From Narthecium ossifragum (taxonomy: Eukaryota > Streptophyta > Magnoliopsida > Dioscoreales > Nartheciaceae): 64,000 nt of DNA. The stretch spans positions 17,774,094-17,838,093 of the forward strand of contig OY986967.1 of NCBI GenBank assembly GCA_963920575.1, given 5' to 3'. Of this stretch, positions 10,441 through 21,393 are shown one piece after another. A program made the position numbers and the translations under genes. How positions within the stretch are numbered: position 1 is the stretch's first letter; every line of letters begins with the position of its first letter. The notes under the pieces were generated by a model. It saw only the letters and a program-made list of their open reading frames with translations, did not search any database and was not told where the DNA came from.

Positions 10441-11600
10441 TTCTCTCTTCTATAGCAGATCTCACCCATCCATATGAAATTGAACAGAAAATCAAGGTAC
10501 TCTAAGTACTCTAACAAATATGCATATTGAATATTGTTTATTTTCGAGTCCACCAACCACTTTCATTTTTATTTTTGTGGAGTGTGATTGTCGTATATAG
10601 ATCTCGAGTTGAAGCCCGGCTCGTGAGCTTTCAATCTGAACCGAATAGTTATCAAGTTTGAGCTTGTCTTTAATTCGAGTCCTATTTATGGGTTCGAGCT
10701 TGGCTCGAGCTCAAGGCTTAATGATGCAAGCCCAAGTCTAGATCCAGACTTGGCTGAGTCCGATCCGAAGAGTCTAGGCGATCCGGTCGCGTTCGAACTC
10801 CGTCTGTTCGACTCAGATGGGCATAAGTTTTGACCCTGATGTCCGATCGAGGCATGCAACTAGCCGTTTCGACCGGCTCGACGAGCCCGACGAGATTCAT
10901 CGGAGATCTCAGATCTCTCCATGACCTCTCTCCATGACCTGAGCCGTTTCTATTTTTAGCATGTTTTCCTATTTCTAGTCAGTTTTTCTTCTTCCTTAAT
11001 TCTGGATTGCCTCATTAGTTATTGGGTTTGAGTCTAATTCCTGTTTTGAATCTGTGTAAGTTGGTCTCTCCTTATCCTATAAAAGGAGTTTTAGGTTTAT
11101 GATGCAGGACAAAGCCCGGACCTGACCGAGTCCGATCCGGAGCAGCTCCCGAGACGATCCGGACGCGTTCGGACTCCATCCGTCCGACTCAGATCTCTGG
11201 GCGACCCCGACCGTCAAAGTGGCATAACTTTCGATCCAGGTGTCCGATCGGGGCGTGCGACCAGTCGAAACGACCTTGACCTCCGAATCTCCAAAATTCC
11301 TTTTCGTTTGGCTTAACATTCAGTTTTTGTGAAAAACGTTCCTTTTTAGGCAGTTTGTTTGGGTCCTTTCTATTTTTGGCAAATTTCCTATTTCTAGTAG
11401 GTTTTCTCCTCTTGGACTTCCGGGTTTAGTACTTGGATTAGGATAATGATGTTTGAGTCCATGTTTGACTTGGTCTGGTCTTTCCTAGGGTTTGTAAAGG
11501 GAGTTTTTTGATGATTAATGAAAGTTAGGGTTTTTGGTTTCTCCCTTTGAGAAATCTGGTCATATAAGGGGTCACTTACAATCAATTTTAACGAGCTAAG
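10441..11600 (+). repeat. Two adjacent diverged repeat copies inside CACTA
   Basis: Segments starting ATGATGCAAGCC (10720) and ATGATGCAGGAC (11101) align for about 400 bp. Shared blocks are GAGTCCGATCCG, GCGTTCG, CCGACTCAGAT, ATAAGTTTTGACC or ATAACTTTCGATCC, TGTCCGATCG, then TTTCCTATTTCTAGT. CCTATAAAAGGAG sits just before the second copy. They look like tandem LTR-like or duplicated promoter segments. No coding capacity is recognised. Confidence 0.55.
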
Positions 11601-13478
11601 ATCCAAATAATAATAAATAAAAAGTTGTTAATTCTTTTAGAAACATGAAAATAAAATAAAATAAAAGGTTGTTAATCCACTTTCATTAAGTTGTTAATTT
11701 TTTTAGAAACATGGAGAGCTTCTCTTAAAAAAAAATGCAAATAAAATAAAATAACATAATAATAAATAAAAAAAATTTATACTTAGAAACTTTATGCCCT
11801 AAGCCAGCCGTCCCTCTCTTCTCCCGTCTATTTCCTTCGCCCAACCCCACACCGACCCCACGCCTCTCTACCGCGTGATCGATCCCGATTTCGGCGGCGT
11901 GCTCCGGCGATCTCGTGTTTCCGGCGTCCTTGCTTCTCCCAACGTCCCCTCTACGGTAAGGTCTCGTCCTCATCTTTCGTGGTTTTCATCTCTCTCTTGA
12001 TCTCTCGATCTCTTACTCCATCTCTCTCTTGATCTCTCGATCTCTTACTCTCCCCTTTTTATTCTTCGGCTAGCCTACCATTGATTCTCCCAACGTCCCC
12101 TCACGGTGGTCGGGGTGTTTGAAGACGAACGGAGCTTCCGTTTAGAAGCTCTTGAGGGGTGGCTCCGTCGCCGCTTGATTAATTGGATCATCTTCGTGAT
12201 ATTTCTATACAAGGTACTTGGATTTTTTTGCCCTCCTCCATCTTGATTTCGGGTTTTTTCTTGGTTATATGCATTTGGAATGAAAGCTTTCAACATGCTC
12301 CCTGCATAGAAAGAAAGCAAAGGGATGCTCTGCTTTTGTGTGTAAAGCTTGACTAAAGAAAGCAAAGGGATGCTCTGCTTTTTCTGTGCATTAGCACATA
12401 CCATTTTCCTCTTCTATGCTTTTCTATGTTGTTGGTCGATTTTTCTATGCTTTGCTGTTGGTCGATTTAATTTTACTCTTCTTCCTCTTCTTCTCAATAC
12501 ATGGTTGTCTGTCCTTCTTGATGTAGAGATTGTCTCATATTGATGGGGATTGTGTGTGCTGTTCGTATAGTGGTTTAAGCTTCATCTTAGGATTGCTGTT
12601 GGTATATTGATGTCCTCTATAAGCTTATGAGTTCTAACCTTTTCTATTTAAAGTTGCCAATCATACCGACTTTGAATTCATTATGTGAAGGAATTAGCAA
12701 TATTTGAATTCATTTTGCTATAGAAATCTCATTTGATGATTTCAATTTAGATTGAACTATATCGCTTCGTAGTTGCACTAACTGCCCTTCATTTCCTCTG
12801 GTTCGGGTAACAAAACTCTGATTGCAAGGTTTATTGTTATAATTGCTTGGTTTATTACGCACGGCAGTTGTGATCTTAACATGGTAACTGCCCTTCATTT
12901 CCTCTGGTTCGGGTAACAAAACTCTGATTGCAAGGTTTATTGTTATAATTGCTTGGTTTATTACGCACGGCAGTTGTGATCTTAACATGGCCTCCAAGTC
13001 TCGTGTCAGTTGATGGCTCATTGCCTGGCAGGTTTTACATGATCAGTGTGCAGTGTTTGTGGATACTGGAGAGTTGTTTTTCTTTTTTTTCAACATGATA
13101 CTGCTTTTTCCTCATTAGACCATTGGGCCTTTTTTAGAGTTTGTCTAATCTGCAGGACATTCCCTTTGTTGAGCTTTCATGGGTTGAGCTTTCAGGTTAT
13201 GCTTTTCTCGAGTAATGTTAGGCCTTATTACAATATAAAGAGATTTAAGATAAAGCCTTATTTTCCATAAAAGATAACATAATTACATTCATTGCTGTAG
13301 ATTAGTACAGTTCTATCTAAAAGCTCATCAATAGTATAATCCTTCCAAAGAATATAGTTAGGTCACCAGATCTAGGACATGGCGATGGCAAAATGTGTAT
13401 TGTTTATACGAAGACTTGTCACTAATGATTGTAGTTTTGAATATAGTTAGGTCACCAAATAATCTGTCTTGGTTTTTG
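11601..13478 (+). other. CACTA upstream non-coding region with small tandem duplications
   Basis: AT-rich 11600-11790, then a pyrimidine-rich GC segment that looks like a 5' UTR, with a possible splice donor CTACGGTAAGG near 11950-11960. Local duplications include a 31-bp unit (TCTCTCTCTTGATCTCTCGA) near 11990-12055 and an AGAAAGCAAAGGGATGCTCT repeat at about 12310-12380. The transposase message probably starts here and loses a long leader intron, but that is inference. Confidence 0.45.
12779..12990 (+). repeat. Perfect 106-bp tandem duplication
   Basis: TAACTGCCCTTCATTTCC starts at 12779 and again at 12885. I see no mismatch between the two 106-bp units through TTAACATGG. The identity implies a recent duplication. 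Confidence 0.9.
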
Positions 13479-13922
13479 GATGGGTGTAGAATTCTTGTCA
13501 TAGAGAGAGATCTAACAGAGCCTAATAGACCTGTTGGGGAAATCTTACAACCTGGAGGCTACCTAAAATTAATTAAAATGGAGCTTGAGGTTAAGCAGCT
13601 TATATTGGCTACCGTTGAATAATTCAATGAGGAATGGGCATCCATATGCCATAAAAAAAAAAGATGATTCAAGGGAATTAGAATGTTAGCCAGAGCAATC
13701 TATGTATTTCAAATCGCATAAGAATATATGTTTTTGATAAACATCACAGTCAGATTATTTTTAATCCAAGAGTACAAGTTATGATCATTAAACTTGTTTA
13801 GTGTACTGTTGGAGCAGGGGAGTGTAACATTTTTAGACAGAGGCAATGGTACTGTAAAGGGGGTATTATACAAGAGTGAAGAAGATGAGGAAATTAAAGC
13901 CTACGCCTCTCTTGCAGTTGTT
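13479..13922 (+). pseudogene. SQE: Captured squalene epoxidase exon fragments
   Basis: Two exon-like pieces. At 13479-13589 the frame reads DGCRILVIERDLTEPN then VGEILQPGGYLKLI, the FAD-binding region signature of plant squalene monooxygenases. At about 13788-13922 it reads LLEQGSVT, NGTVKGVLYKS and IKAYASLAVV, the segment about 60 residues further along in the enzyme. The 198 bp between show no similarity and have intron-like composition; the exon between is missing. The enzyme makes 2,3-oxidosqualene for sterol and triterpene synthesis in the ER. This copy lacks most of the protein, so it is a fragment. It lies between the CACTA 5' end and the transposase, same strand, which fits transduplication of a host gene by the transposon. 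Confidence 0.85.
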
Positions 13923-14196
13923 TTTTTTGTTTTCTTGTCTTTTTTGCCCTTTAATGAGTTTAGGCCTCACACATTTGCTTAGGGGGTTTTGAGTCAGATA
14001 TCTACAGTACCAATGCATCCTGTATATTTTGCTAAAATATGTACTTAAATTTTTCGAGATAGTAGTCCTAAGAAGAAGAGCTATCAATGCTATATTATCT
14101 CCATATGCTATCAATGATACGTTTTTGTTAGTTGAGATTATCTTTCTTTTTTTCATTGTTATGACTTTTGTTTTGCTATGAAAACTATTAGGAAAA

Positions 14197-17100
14197 ATGC
14201 TTGACAAGAATTGGATGAAAATAAAAAATCGGTCAAGTTGGGAATATATAAACGGAGTTGATTCTTTTCTCCAATTTGCATTCAAATCAGTAAGGGTCGG
14301 CGATAGAATTCGGTGCCCCTGCAATAAATGTAGGAATTGTGTCTTCAATCGCCGATACGATGTTAGAGCTCACTTATTCAATAATGGAATACTAGAGAGC
14401 TACAATACATGGGATCTTCATGGAGAAATATTGACAAATGCATACGAACCATCTGGTTTGGATTCTGCTAGTGATAATGATGGGGCAAATGATGCCGCTG
14501 ATGATGACTTTGTTGGAATGATTTATGATACATGTGGCATTACAAATACTTCTGAAGATCCAAATTCGGAGGCCTTGAAGTTTTATCAATTGCTCGAAGA
14601 TGCCAAGGTGGAACTATATCCGGGTTGCACGCTAACTAAGTTGGCGTTTGTTGTGAAGTTACTGCACTTGAAGACTCTAAATAATTGGACCAACAAATCA
14701 ATGGATTCACTGTTGCAATTTATAAAAGAGCTTGTTCCAAAAGATGCCTTGATCCCTGGATCTTTTTATGACGCAAGAAAGATTGTTCGTGATTTGGGTC
14801 AGGATTATACAAAAATAGATGCATGTAGGAATGATTGCATTCTATATTGGCGGGAGCATCAGGATGCGCAGTCATGTCCTGTGTGTGGACTTCCAAGATG
14901 GAAAGTCGAACGAGGTAGGAGTAGAATCCCACACAAGGTTTTGAGGCACTTTCCCCTAAAACCAAGACTACAAAAGCTATTCATGTCCAAAATTACTGCT
15001 AAGGATATGAGATGGCACAAGGAGCAACGTGTTGATGATGGTGTTTTGAGACATCCAGCTGACTCTATTGCATGGAAATCATTTGATGAGGAACATGGTT
15101 CATTTGCTGCAGATCCACGGAGTGTTCTCCTTGGCCTTGCAAGTGATGGTTTCTAGCCTTATGGTCTTATGAGCACCTCACATAGTATTTGGCCTGTAGT
15201 TCTGATTCCATACAATCTACCTCCTTGGAGGTGCATGAAACATACCAACTTCATGATGACGCTTCTTATCCCGGGACCCAAGTGCCCAGAAAATGAAATT
15301 GATGTATACTTACAACCTTTGATTGAAGAGTTGAAGGAGTTGTGGGAAGTTGGGATCGACACATATGATGCACATGCAGAGCAGAATTTCAAATTAAGAG
15401 CGGCTGTGATGTGGACTATTAACGATTTTCTAGCATATGCTAACTTGTCAGGTTGGTCAACCAAAGGAAAATTAGCTTGTCCGTGTTGCCATAAAGACAC
15501 TTCCTCCATGTCAATTAGGAGCAAGCTATGTTATATGTCTCATCGTCGTTTTTTGAGACTCAATCATCCATGGCGACGAAATAAAATGTCCTTTGATGGC
15601 AAAGTAGAGAAAAGACTTGCACCGAAAGTGTTGTCGGGAGATGATGTTCTTGATCAATTGCAGTCATTGGATGGTGTTATATTCGGCAAGGGTCAAAAAA
15701 GAAAACGTAGTGATTCAAACTATGCTTATAATTGGAGGAAGGAGAGTATCTTTTTCCAATTGCCTTATTGGAAGACTCATTTATTACGGCATAATCTTGA
15801 CGTTATGCATATTGAAAGAAATGTCTCAGATAATATATTATCAACAATCATGAATATCAAGGGGAAAACGAAAGATACAGTAAAGAGTCGTTATGATCTT
15901 GTAGACATGGGCATCAGGGAAGATCTTCATCCTTATGTTGACAGGAATAAGTTATGGTTGCCAGCTGCATGCTACGCATTGTCGCCTCATGAGAAAACTA
16001 TCTTTTGTGAGTTCTTAGCAAATCTAAAAGTCCCTGATGGTTTCTCATCAAATATCTCACGATGTGTGAATATTAATGAAAAAAAACTTATCGGTTTGAA
16101 GTGCCATGATCACCATATATTGTTGCAACAGATACTTCCACTTGCAATTCGTGGAATTTTATCTAAGAATGTATGTGAGCCACTCATTGAGTTGAGTAAT
16201 TTTTTTAAGTTTTTGTGCTCAAAGTCATTGAGAGTCGAGGATTTTGAGAAAATGGAGGATCAGATTCCGATAACTCTATGCAAGCTAGAGATGGTGTTTC
16301 CACCGGCTTTTTTTGACATAATGGTTCACTTACCAGTTCATTTAGCTACAGAGGCTAAACTTGCTGGACCGGTACATTATCGATGGATGTACCCAATTGA
16401 AAGGTACATTCTTTTTTAGTCAATCGTGTACCATTATGACTTTAGTTGAATATTTTGCTAATTAAGTGTCTTTACTATGTGTTAGGTACTTGCGTACACT
16501 TAAATCATATGTACGCAATAAGGCTCGTCCAGAGGGCTCGATTGCAGAAGGTTATCTAGCAGATGAATGCTTAACATTTTGCTCAAGATATCTGCATAGT
16601 GTTGAAACGAGATTGAATCGAGTACCAAGAAATGATGATGGACATGTGGATCACAGTGGTTTGTCTATTTTTGCCAAAAATGGTAATCCGAAAGGAGCAT
16701 TCAAATCATGTCGCCTTAATAATGAGGAGTATGACCAAGCTCGTACATATGTGCTTCAAAATTGTGAAGAAGTTTGGCCATTTATAGAGTAATTGAGCTT
16801 AAATTAACTTCTTTCAATTTATGAACACAATATACTATACACGTTTTAAGTATTCAACAATATTTTCTCGTAGGGAGCACAAGCGTGAGCTTCAAAGTGA
16901 GAGCACCAGAAGTATAGCCGGAAGACACAATAAGGAGTTTCCTAATTGGTTGCATAATCGTGTAAGCCTCAAATGTTGTTTTTTGTATATGAGACATTAC
17001 AAATCTAATTGATATACTCAATATCAAATGAAAACAAAACTAAAACACTATTTTTTTGCATAGGTTTCGGATATGAGACATTACAAATCTAATTGATATA

Positions 17101-17930
17101 CTCAATATCAAATGAAAACAAAACTAAAACACTATTTTTTTGCATAGGTTTCGGATCTTCATGCACGAGGGCTTGCAAGTGACAACTTACTAAATTTGGC
17201 TATGAGTCCCCTCCATTTGGCTCGTCGCTATGCAACATATGTTGTGAATGGATTCAGGTTTCATACAAGAGACCGAGCAATTGGAAGGAGGAGTCAAAAT
17301 AGTGGTCTTCTTGTACGGGGAGATGATGAAACACCAGAAAAAGAATATTATGGGGTCTTGGAAGATATCATTGAATTGTCATATGTGGGAAGTAACAAAG
17401 TCTATCTTTTCAAGTGCCATTGGTGGGATGTAGCTCGACTTGGAAGGGGGTACAAGGTTGATAATTATGGGTATACAAGTGTACATATTCAAGGATCCTT
17501 GAGCAGCAATGAACCTTTTGTGTTGGCATCTCAGGCCGAACAAGTATTCTATGTTAAAGACATAAAGGATGCTGATTGGCTTGTTGTTGTGAAAACAAAT
17601 CCTCATGATCTCTATGCCATGCCACTAGAAAATGAGAATAACTCTCATGAAAATGACGAAGAACTGGTGGAGGAGGATGCCTACCAGCAAGATGAGGCTG
17701 ACATAATTGATATTCAACCTGCTAAATCTGTGGAGAACGAGAACATTGATGTTGTGCTTAGAAGAGAAGATGTGGAAGCTAAAAAAGTTGATGGCAATAT
17801 GGAGGATACAATGAGATCAACACCCATGAATGACTCTTTTGATGATAATGATATAGATGCTGACGAAGATGATGAATTAAATAATGTTGATAATATTGAA
17901 TTTAGCTCTGATGATACATTTGATGAGTGA
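14197..17930 (+). pseudogene. tnp2: TNP2-like CACTA transposase (one in-frame stop)
   Basis: Four exons fit: 14197-16403, 16486-16788, 16874-16961 and 17148-17930, with GT-AG introns of 82, 85 and 186 bp and matching phases, giving about 1,126 codons. The N-terminus (MLDKNWMKI...WEYINGVDSFLQFAF, then CPCNKC) is the Transpos_assoc domain. The Transposase_21/TNP2 domain lies around residues 290-540 and includes PYNLPPWRCMK and LDVMHIERNV. DUF4218-like sequence follows from about 630 into exon 3. DUF4216-like sequence (VLEDIIELSY, YLFKCHWWDV) is in exon 4, before an acidic tail. The product binds the element ends and catalyses cut-and-paste transposition. A TAG at 15154-15156 interrupts the conserved ASDGF-x-P block, so the protein would stop at residue 319. 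Otherwise the frame is open. Confidence 0.92.
16987..17154 (+). repeat. 84-bp tandem duplication at intron 3 acceptor
   Basis: ATATGAGACATTACAAATC starts at 16987 and again at 17071. The duplicated unit includes the acceptor GCATAG and the first bases of exon 4 (GTTTCGGAT). Use of the first acceptor (17063) would bring an early stop; use of the second (17147) keeps the frame. Confidence 0.88.
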
Positions 17931-18164
17931 AAATTTTATGCATTTTATATATTTTAAATTATTCTTCTGTTCTTTTAAATTCTTCTTTTCTTTTAACATC
18001 CTTGGTTAAAGAGGAATCTATATCATTGTTAATTTTAGTAGTATATGTTGTGAATTTTCATTTACTTGTTTGTTCAGATATATTGCTACAATGATAGTAG
18101 CTTGTTTTTGTCTACATATTATTTACTTGCAGGTAAGAGATTGCACTTGATAGTTCAACAAGCT

Positions 18165-20336
18165 ATGACACGAACTAGATGCACTAGATTTAAAGGATAT
18201 AGTGGACAACGCCATACTCCGTCTATAATTGATGCATCCATCTCTGGACCACGCTCACCATCGAGGATGATCCTACGTGAAGAAAGGACTTAACAACAAG
18301 AAATGCCTCAACCTGAGCTCCATATTCAGACAACCCCTCAACTACTTGTCCAACAAGGATCAAGCCATCAACTTGATGATGCGAGGCCTCAATATTCAAG
18401 TGGCAATCATAGCGATGCAGGTAAAATGTCTGATCATGACCTTAAAGTACTTAGCACATACTATGTTTTCATATGTGATAATTATTCTTTATGCAACATC
18501 TAATTGTACTCCAAATCACCATGGGAGGGGAAAGTATAAATGCTTGAAAGTTGATATGAAAACAAAGACTGGAGGAAAAATTAAAGTTGATATTCCAGAG
18601 GATATACTACGAGCCCTAGGAGAAAATGCAAGAGATATTGTTAACTACTGTGGATTTGTTGTTAGGACCGTTGCTCCATTACAAGAGAAAACTTGGACAA
18701 AAATTTCAAAGGTTGCAGGTCAACAAATGGTGAAAAAGGTTCAGGTTTGTAGACATATATATAATTGTTGTTGATGTAGTTGTTTAAATTAGTAGTTGAA
18801 TTTTTATTTCATATCGAATATGTATAATTATTGTATAGATTTCTTGTGTACAGATTTCCTGTAATATAAATATAAAGGAGACTCTGTCGAATTTTTTTAG
18901 AAAACAGGTTTAGTTGAACTTTTATTTCGTATCGAATATGTATAATTGTTGTTAGTTGATGTAGTTGTTTAAATTAGTAGTTGAACTTTTATTTCGTATC
19001 GAATATGTATAATTGTTGTACAGATTTCCTGTGATATAAATATAAAGGAGACTCGGTCGAATTTTTTTAGAAAACTGGTTTACTTGAACTTTTATTTTGT
19101 ATCGAATATGTATAATTGTTGTCAGTTGATGTAGTTGTTTAAATTAGTAGTTGAATTTTTATTTTGTATCGAATATTTATCTTGTGCTAGGTGAAATTGT
19201 TGTACAGATTTCCTATGATATAAATATAAAGGAAGCTCTATCGAATTTTTTTAGAAAACAGTTTTAGTTGTTGAACTCAATTTTAAATATTTACTTTAAT
19301 CTTTTTTTCAGGAAAAGTTCAAAGTAGATATGAAAAATCAATATCGTTTTGAGGCATTCATTATAGCCACATTACAACGTCTTTATAGAACTTGGAAAAG
19401 TAGATTACATATGGTGTATAAGAAGTTCAAAACTGATGAAGAAAGATTGGCAAATCTTCCTCAGAATGTTAGTACTGAAGATTAGGCATTTCTTATTGAT
19501 TACTTTGGTTCTGATGAGTTTCAGGTAATGCTTCACCTTTTCTTTTATGTTATGCATTATGTTCTAATATTTTAAATACTAAATTAATTATGTGTATAAT
19601 ATGATTTCTCAAATAATATAGAAAGTTAGCAAACGTAATACTGAGAATAGATCAAAACTAGTTGTGAAGCACACATGTTGAACTAGATCTTATGCAGAAG
19701 TGGAGGAATCAACAGTAAGATATATTATTTTTGTTTTTTTTAGGGATTATATTCAAATATTTATTTTTTGCTTATTTGTTTGGTGTGAAATATATATAAT
19801 AGAGAGATCCTTTCACTGGGGAGAAGCCTAGAGCTGATGAAGTATGGTTAAAACAACATATTAAGAAAAACAAAGAAGGAGAAGTGATATGGTCTGACAT
19901 AAAATCCCAAGAGATTCATGTAAGTACACAATTATAAACCTTACTTGATCTTATTTCTATCGCTCAGCATTGTAATTACGGCAATTGTTTATTTTAGGGA
20001 AAACTCAAAGATATTGTTAGTGAGCAAACACAACCTGAAAGTGACCAGCAAATGAATGATGATGAAATTCTTTTGCACGTTCTTGGTGAGAAATCTGGGT
20101 ACTTTCGTGGGAAAGGTACGGGAAAAAAGACACTAACAAAGAGAGCCAGGGCCCAAGATATGCATGAAGAGATGGAGAAAGTAAGAGCAATGATTGGCAT
20201 TATGAGAGAAGAAGTTCATGCAGAAGTACGTGCTGAAGTAGTTGATGAAGTGCGAGCGGAGCTGGAAAAAACTATGCAATTGGAATTTGAAAAGAGAATG
20301 CAAGCTCAGTTTGATAAGATGTTTCAAACACGATGA
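18165..20336 (+). pseudogene. TNP1/Transposase_24-like second CACTA gene
   Basis: Probable exons are 18165-18420, a start near 18455-18520 to 18744, 19312-19524, 19622-19714, 19803-19919 and 19998-20336; the second exon start is uncertain. The core reads GRGKYKCLKVDMKTK, IPEDILRALGENARDIVNYCG and FLIDYFGSDEFQ, as in plant Transposase_24 proteins of CACTA elements. The last exon has YFRGKGTGKKT and a charged coiled-coil-like C-terminus (EEMEKVRAMIG...EVRAEVVDEVRAELEK). By analogy with En/Spm TNPA it would bind the subterminal motifs. Stops at 18291 (TAA), 19483 (TAG, where Trp is expected) and 19679 (TGA) break it, so it is a pseudogene. It lies 235 bp after tnp2, on the same strand. Confidence 0.82.
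18771..19272 (+). repeat. Three-copy tandem repeat, about 170-185 bp unit, in an intron
   Basis: TTGATGTAGTTGTTTAAATT starts at 18771, 18956 and 19126. Each unit has TATCGAATATGTATAATTG and GTCGAATTTTTTTAGAAAAC blocks. It lies between the second and third exons of the TNP1-like gene. Confidence 0.85.
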
Positions 20337-20744
20337 GTTCACTTTTTAATGCCGCCAGCTCACAATCATCACAATGATAGGTAAATTTGCAATTGTATAT
20401 TGTGATAATAGTTGAAGTTATTTTTTATTGTAGTATTGATATTTATTTTTCCAAAGTAACATGCTTCATGATATGTTTTTGCAGGATCATCGATTGTTGC
20501 TCTTCTGCATTGGGATTGTTTTGGATTGAGATCTTAGAGCCTAATTTACCATAACTTTTAGCTCTCTTTGACATTTATTAGGAACTATGTAGTGAATTTA
20601 TTTATGTTTTTTGGACTACTTTTGTTATGAACAATTTGATTAATAAAATTTTATTTGTAATGCTCGTTTTATTTTATATTGAATGTATGTCAATTGATAA
20701 GTTCATTAGATCAAAATTGTATGCACAAAATAACAGGTAGCTAG
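20337..20744 (+). other. 3' UTR region of the TNP1-like gene
   Basis: AT-rich. GATAG|GTAAATTTGC near 20380 and TTTTTGCAG|GATCATCG near 20480 could be a 3' UTR intron. A poly(A)-signal-like AATAAAATTTTA occurs at about 20642. No protein is recognised. Confidence 0.45.
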
Positions 20745-21393
20745 TCTACGATTTGTGGCAATGAAGATTGTCAATAACCTTCAGTTGTGATAAAAATTAT
20801 TGTCACTAACAAATGTAATTGTGACAATAATAATGTTTTGTCACTATTTATGGTTTTTGTGACAATAAGAGTTGTCATTTTAACTATTTTCGTAACAAGC
20901 ATCACATTTGATTGTTACAACAATTATTGTCACTAACAAATATCTTTTGTGACAACAATTAATATTGTTGTCGATAATATTATTAGTTACAATACGTGTT
21001 GTCACATACTAAAATTAGTGACGCGAATTTGTGTCAACAAATCTAATATATTTTGTCACTAAATACTTACTAGTGACGAGAGAAAAATATTATCACCGAA
21101 AGAATTAATGAGTGACAAGAATGTTGTCACTAATATTGTCACTAATTCACAACCCATCCGATTTAGAACGAGTTATAGTGACAAGTGTATATACTATAGT
21201 GACACCCACAGTTTTCACTAAAAAAATAGTTATCAGTGACAAGACACATGTGTCGTCACTAAAGTATTAGCAACGGCCACACAAGCTACAACAGTTGTTG
21301 TCACTACTGTCGTCACTAAAGCATCTTCAGTGACGAGAACCATGTTTACAGTGACACAAAGTGTTGTCACTAAACATCCTTTTTCTTCTAGTG
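20745..21393 (+). repeat. CACTA 3' subterminal motif array and terminus
   Basis: More than 20 GTGACA/TGTCAC motifs in both orientations, denser and longer than the 5' array, ending CTTCTAGTG. Confidence 0.9.

Larger units (their letters stand above)
10084..21393 (+). mobile_element. CACTA (En/Spm) DNA transposon, 11.3 kb
   Basis: Begins CACTACAAAAAAATC and ends CTTTTTCTTCTAGTG, so the termini are inverted CACTA ends. It is flanked by a 3-bp duplication ATC (10081-10083 and 21394-21396), the size expected of this superfamily. Both ends carry dense subterminal GTGACA/TTGTCAC motifs. Inside are a TNP2-like transposase gene and a TNP1/Transposase_24-like gene in the same orientation, plus a captured squalene epoxidase fragment upstream. 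Both transposon genes carry nonsense codons, so it cannot move on its own products. The conserved ends suggest it could still be mobilised in trans. Confidence 0.95.

Noticed and set aside
15154..15156. Readthrough or intron explanation for the tnp2 stop
   Set aside because: The TAG lies inside a strongly conserved motif with coding on both sides in the same frame, and no GT-AG pair brackets it.
14197..17930. Host protein-coding gene
   Set aside because: Domains are those of CACTA transposase, and the gene lies between CACTA termini with a target duplication.
20133..20342. Minus-strand frame in the last TNP1-like exon
   Set aside because: Shadow of the coiled-coil-encoding plus-strand exon.
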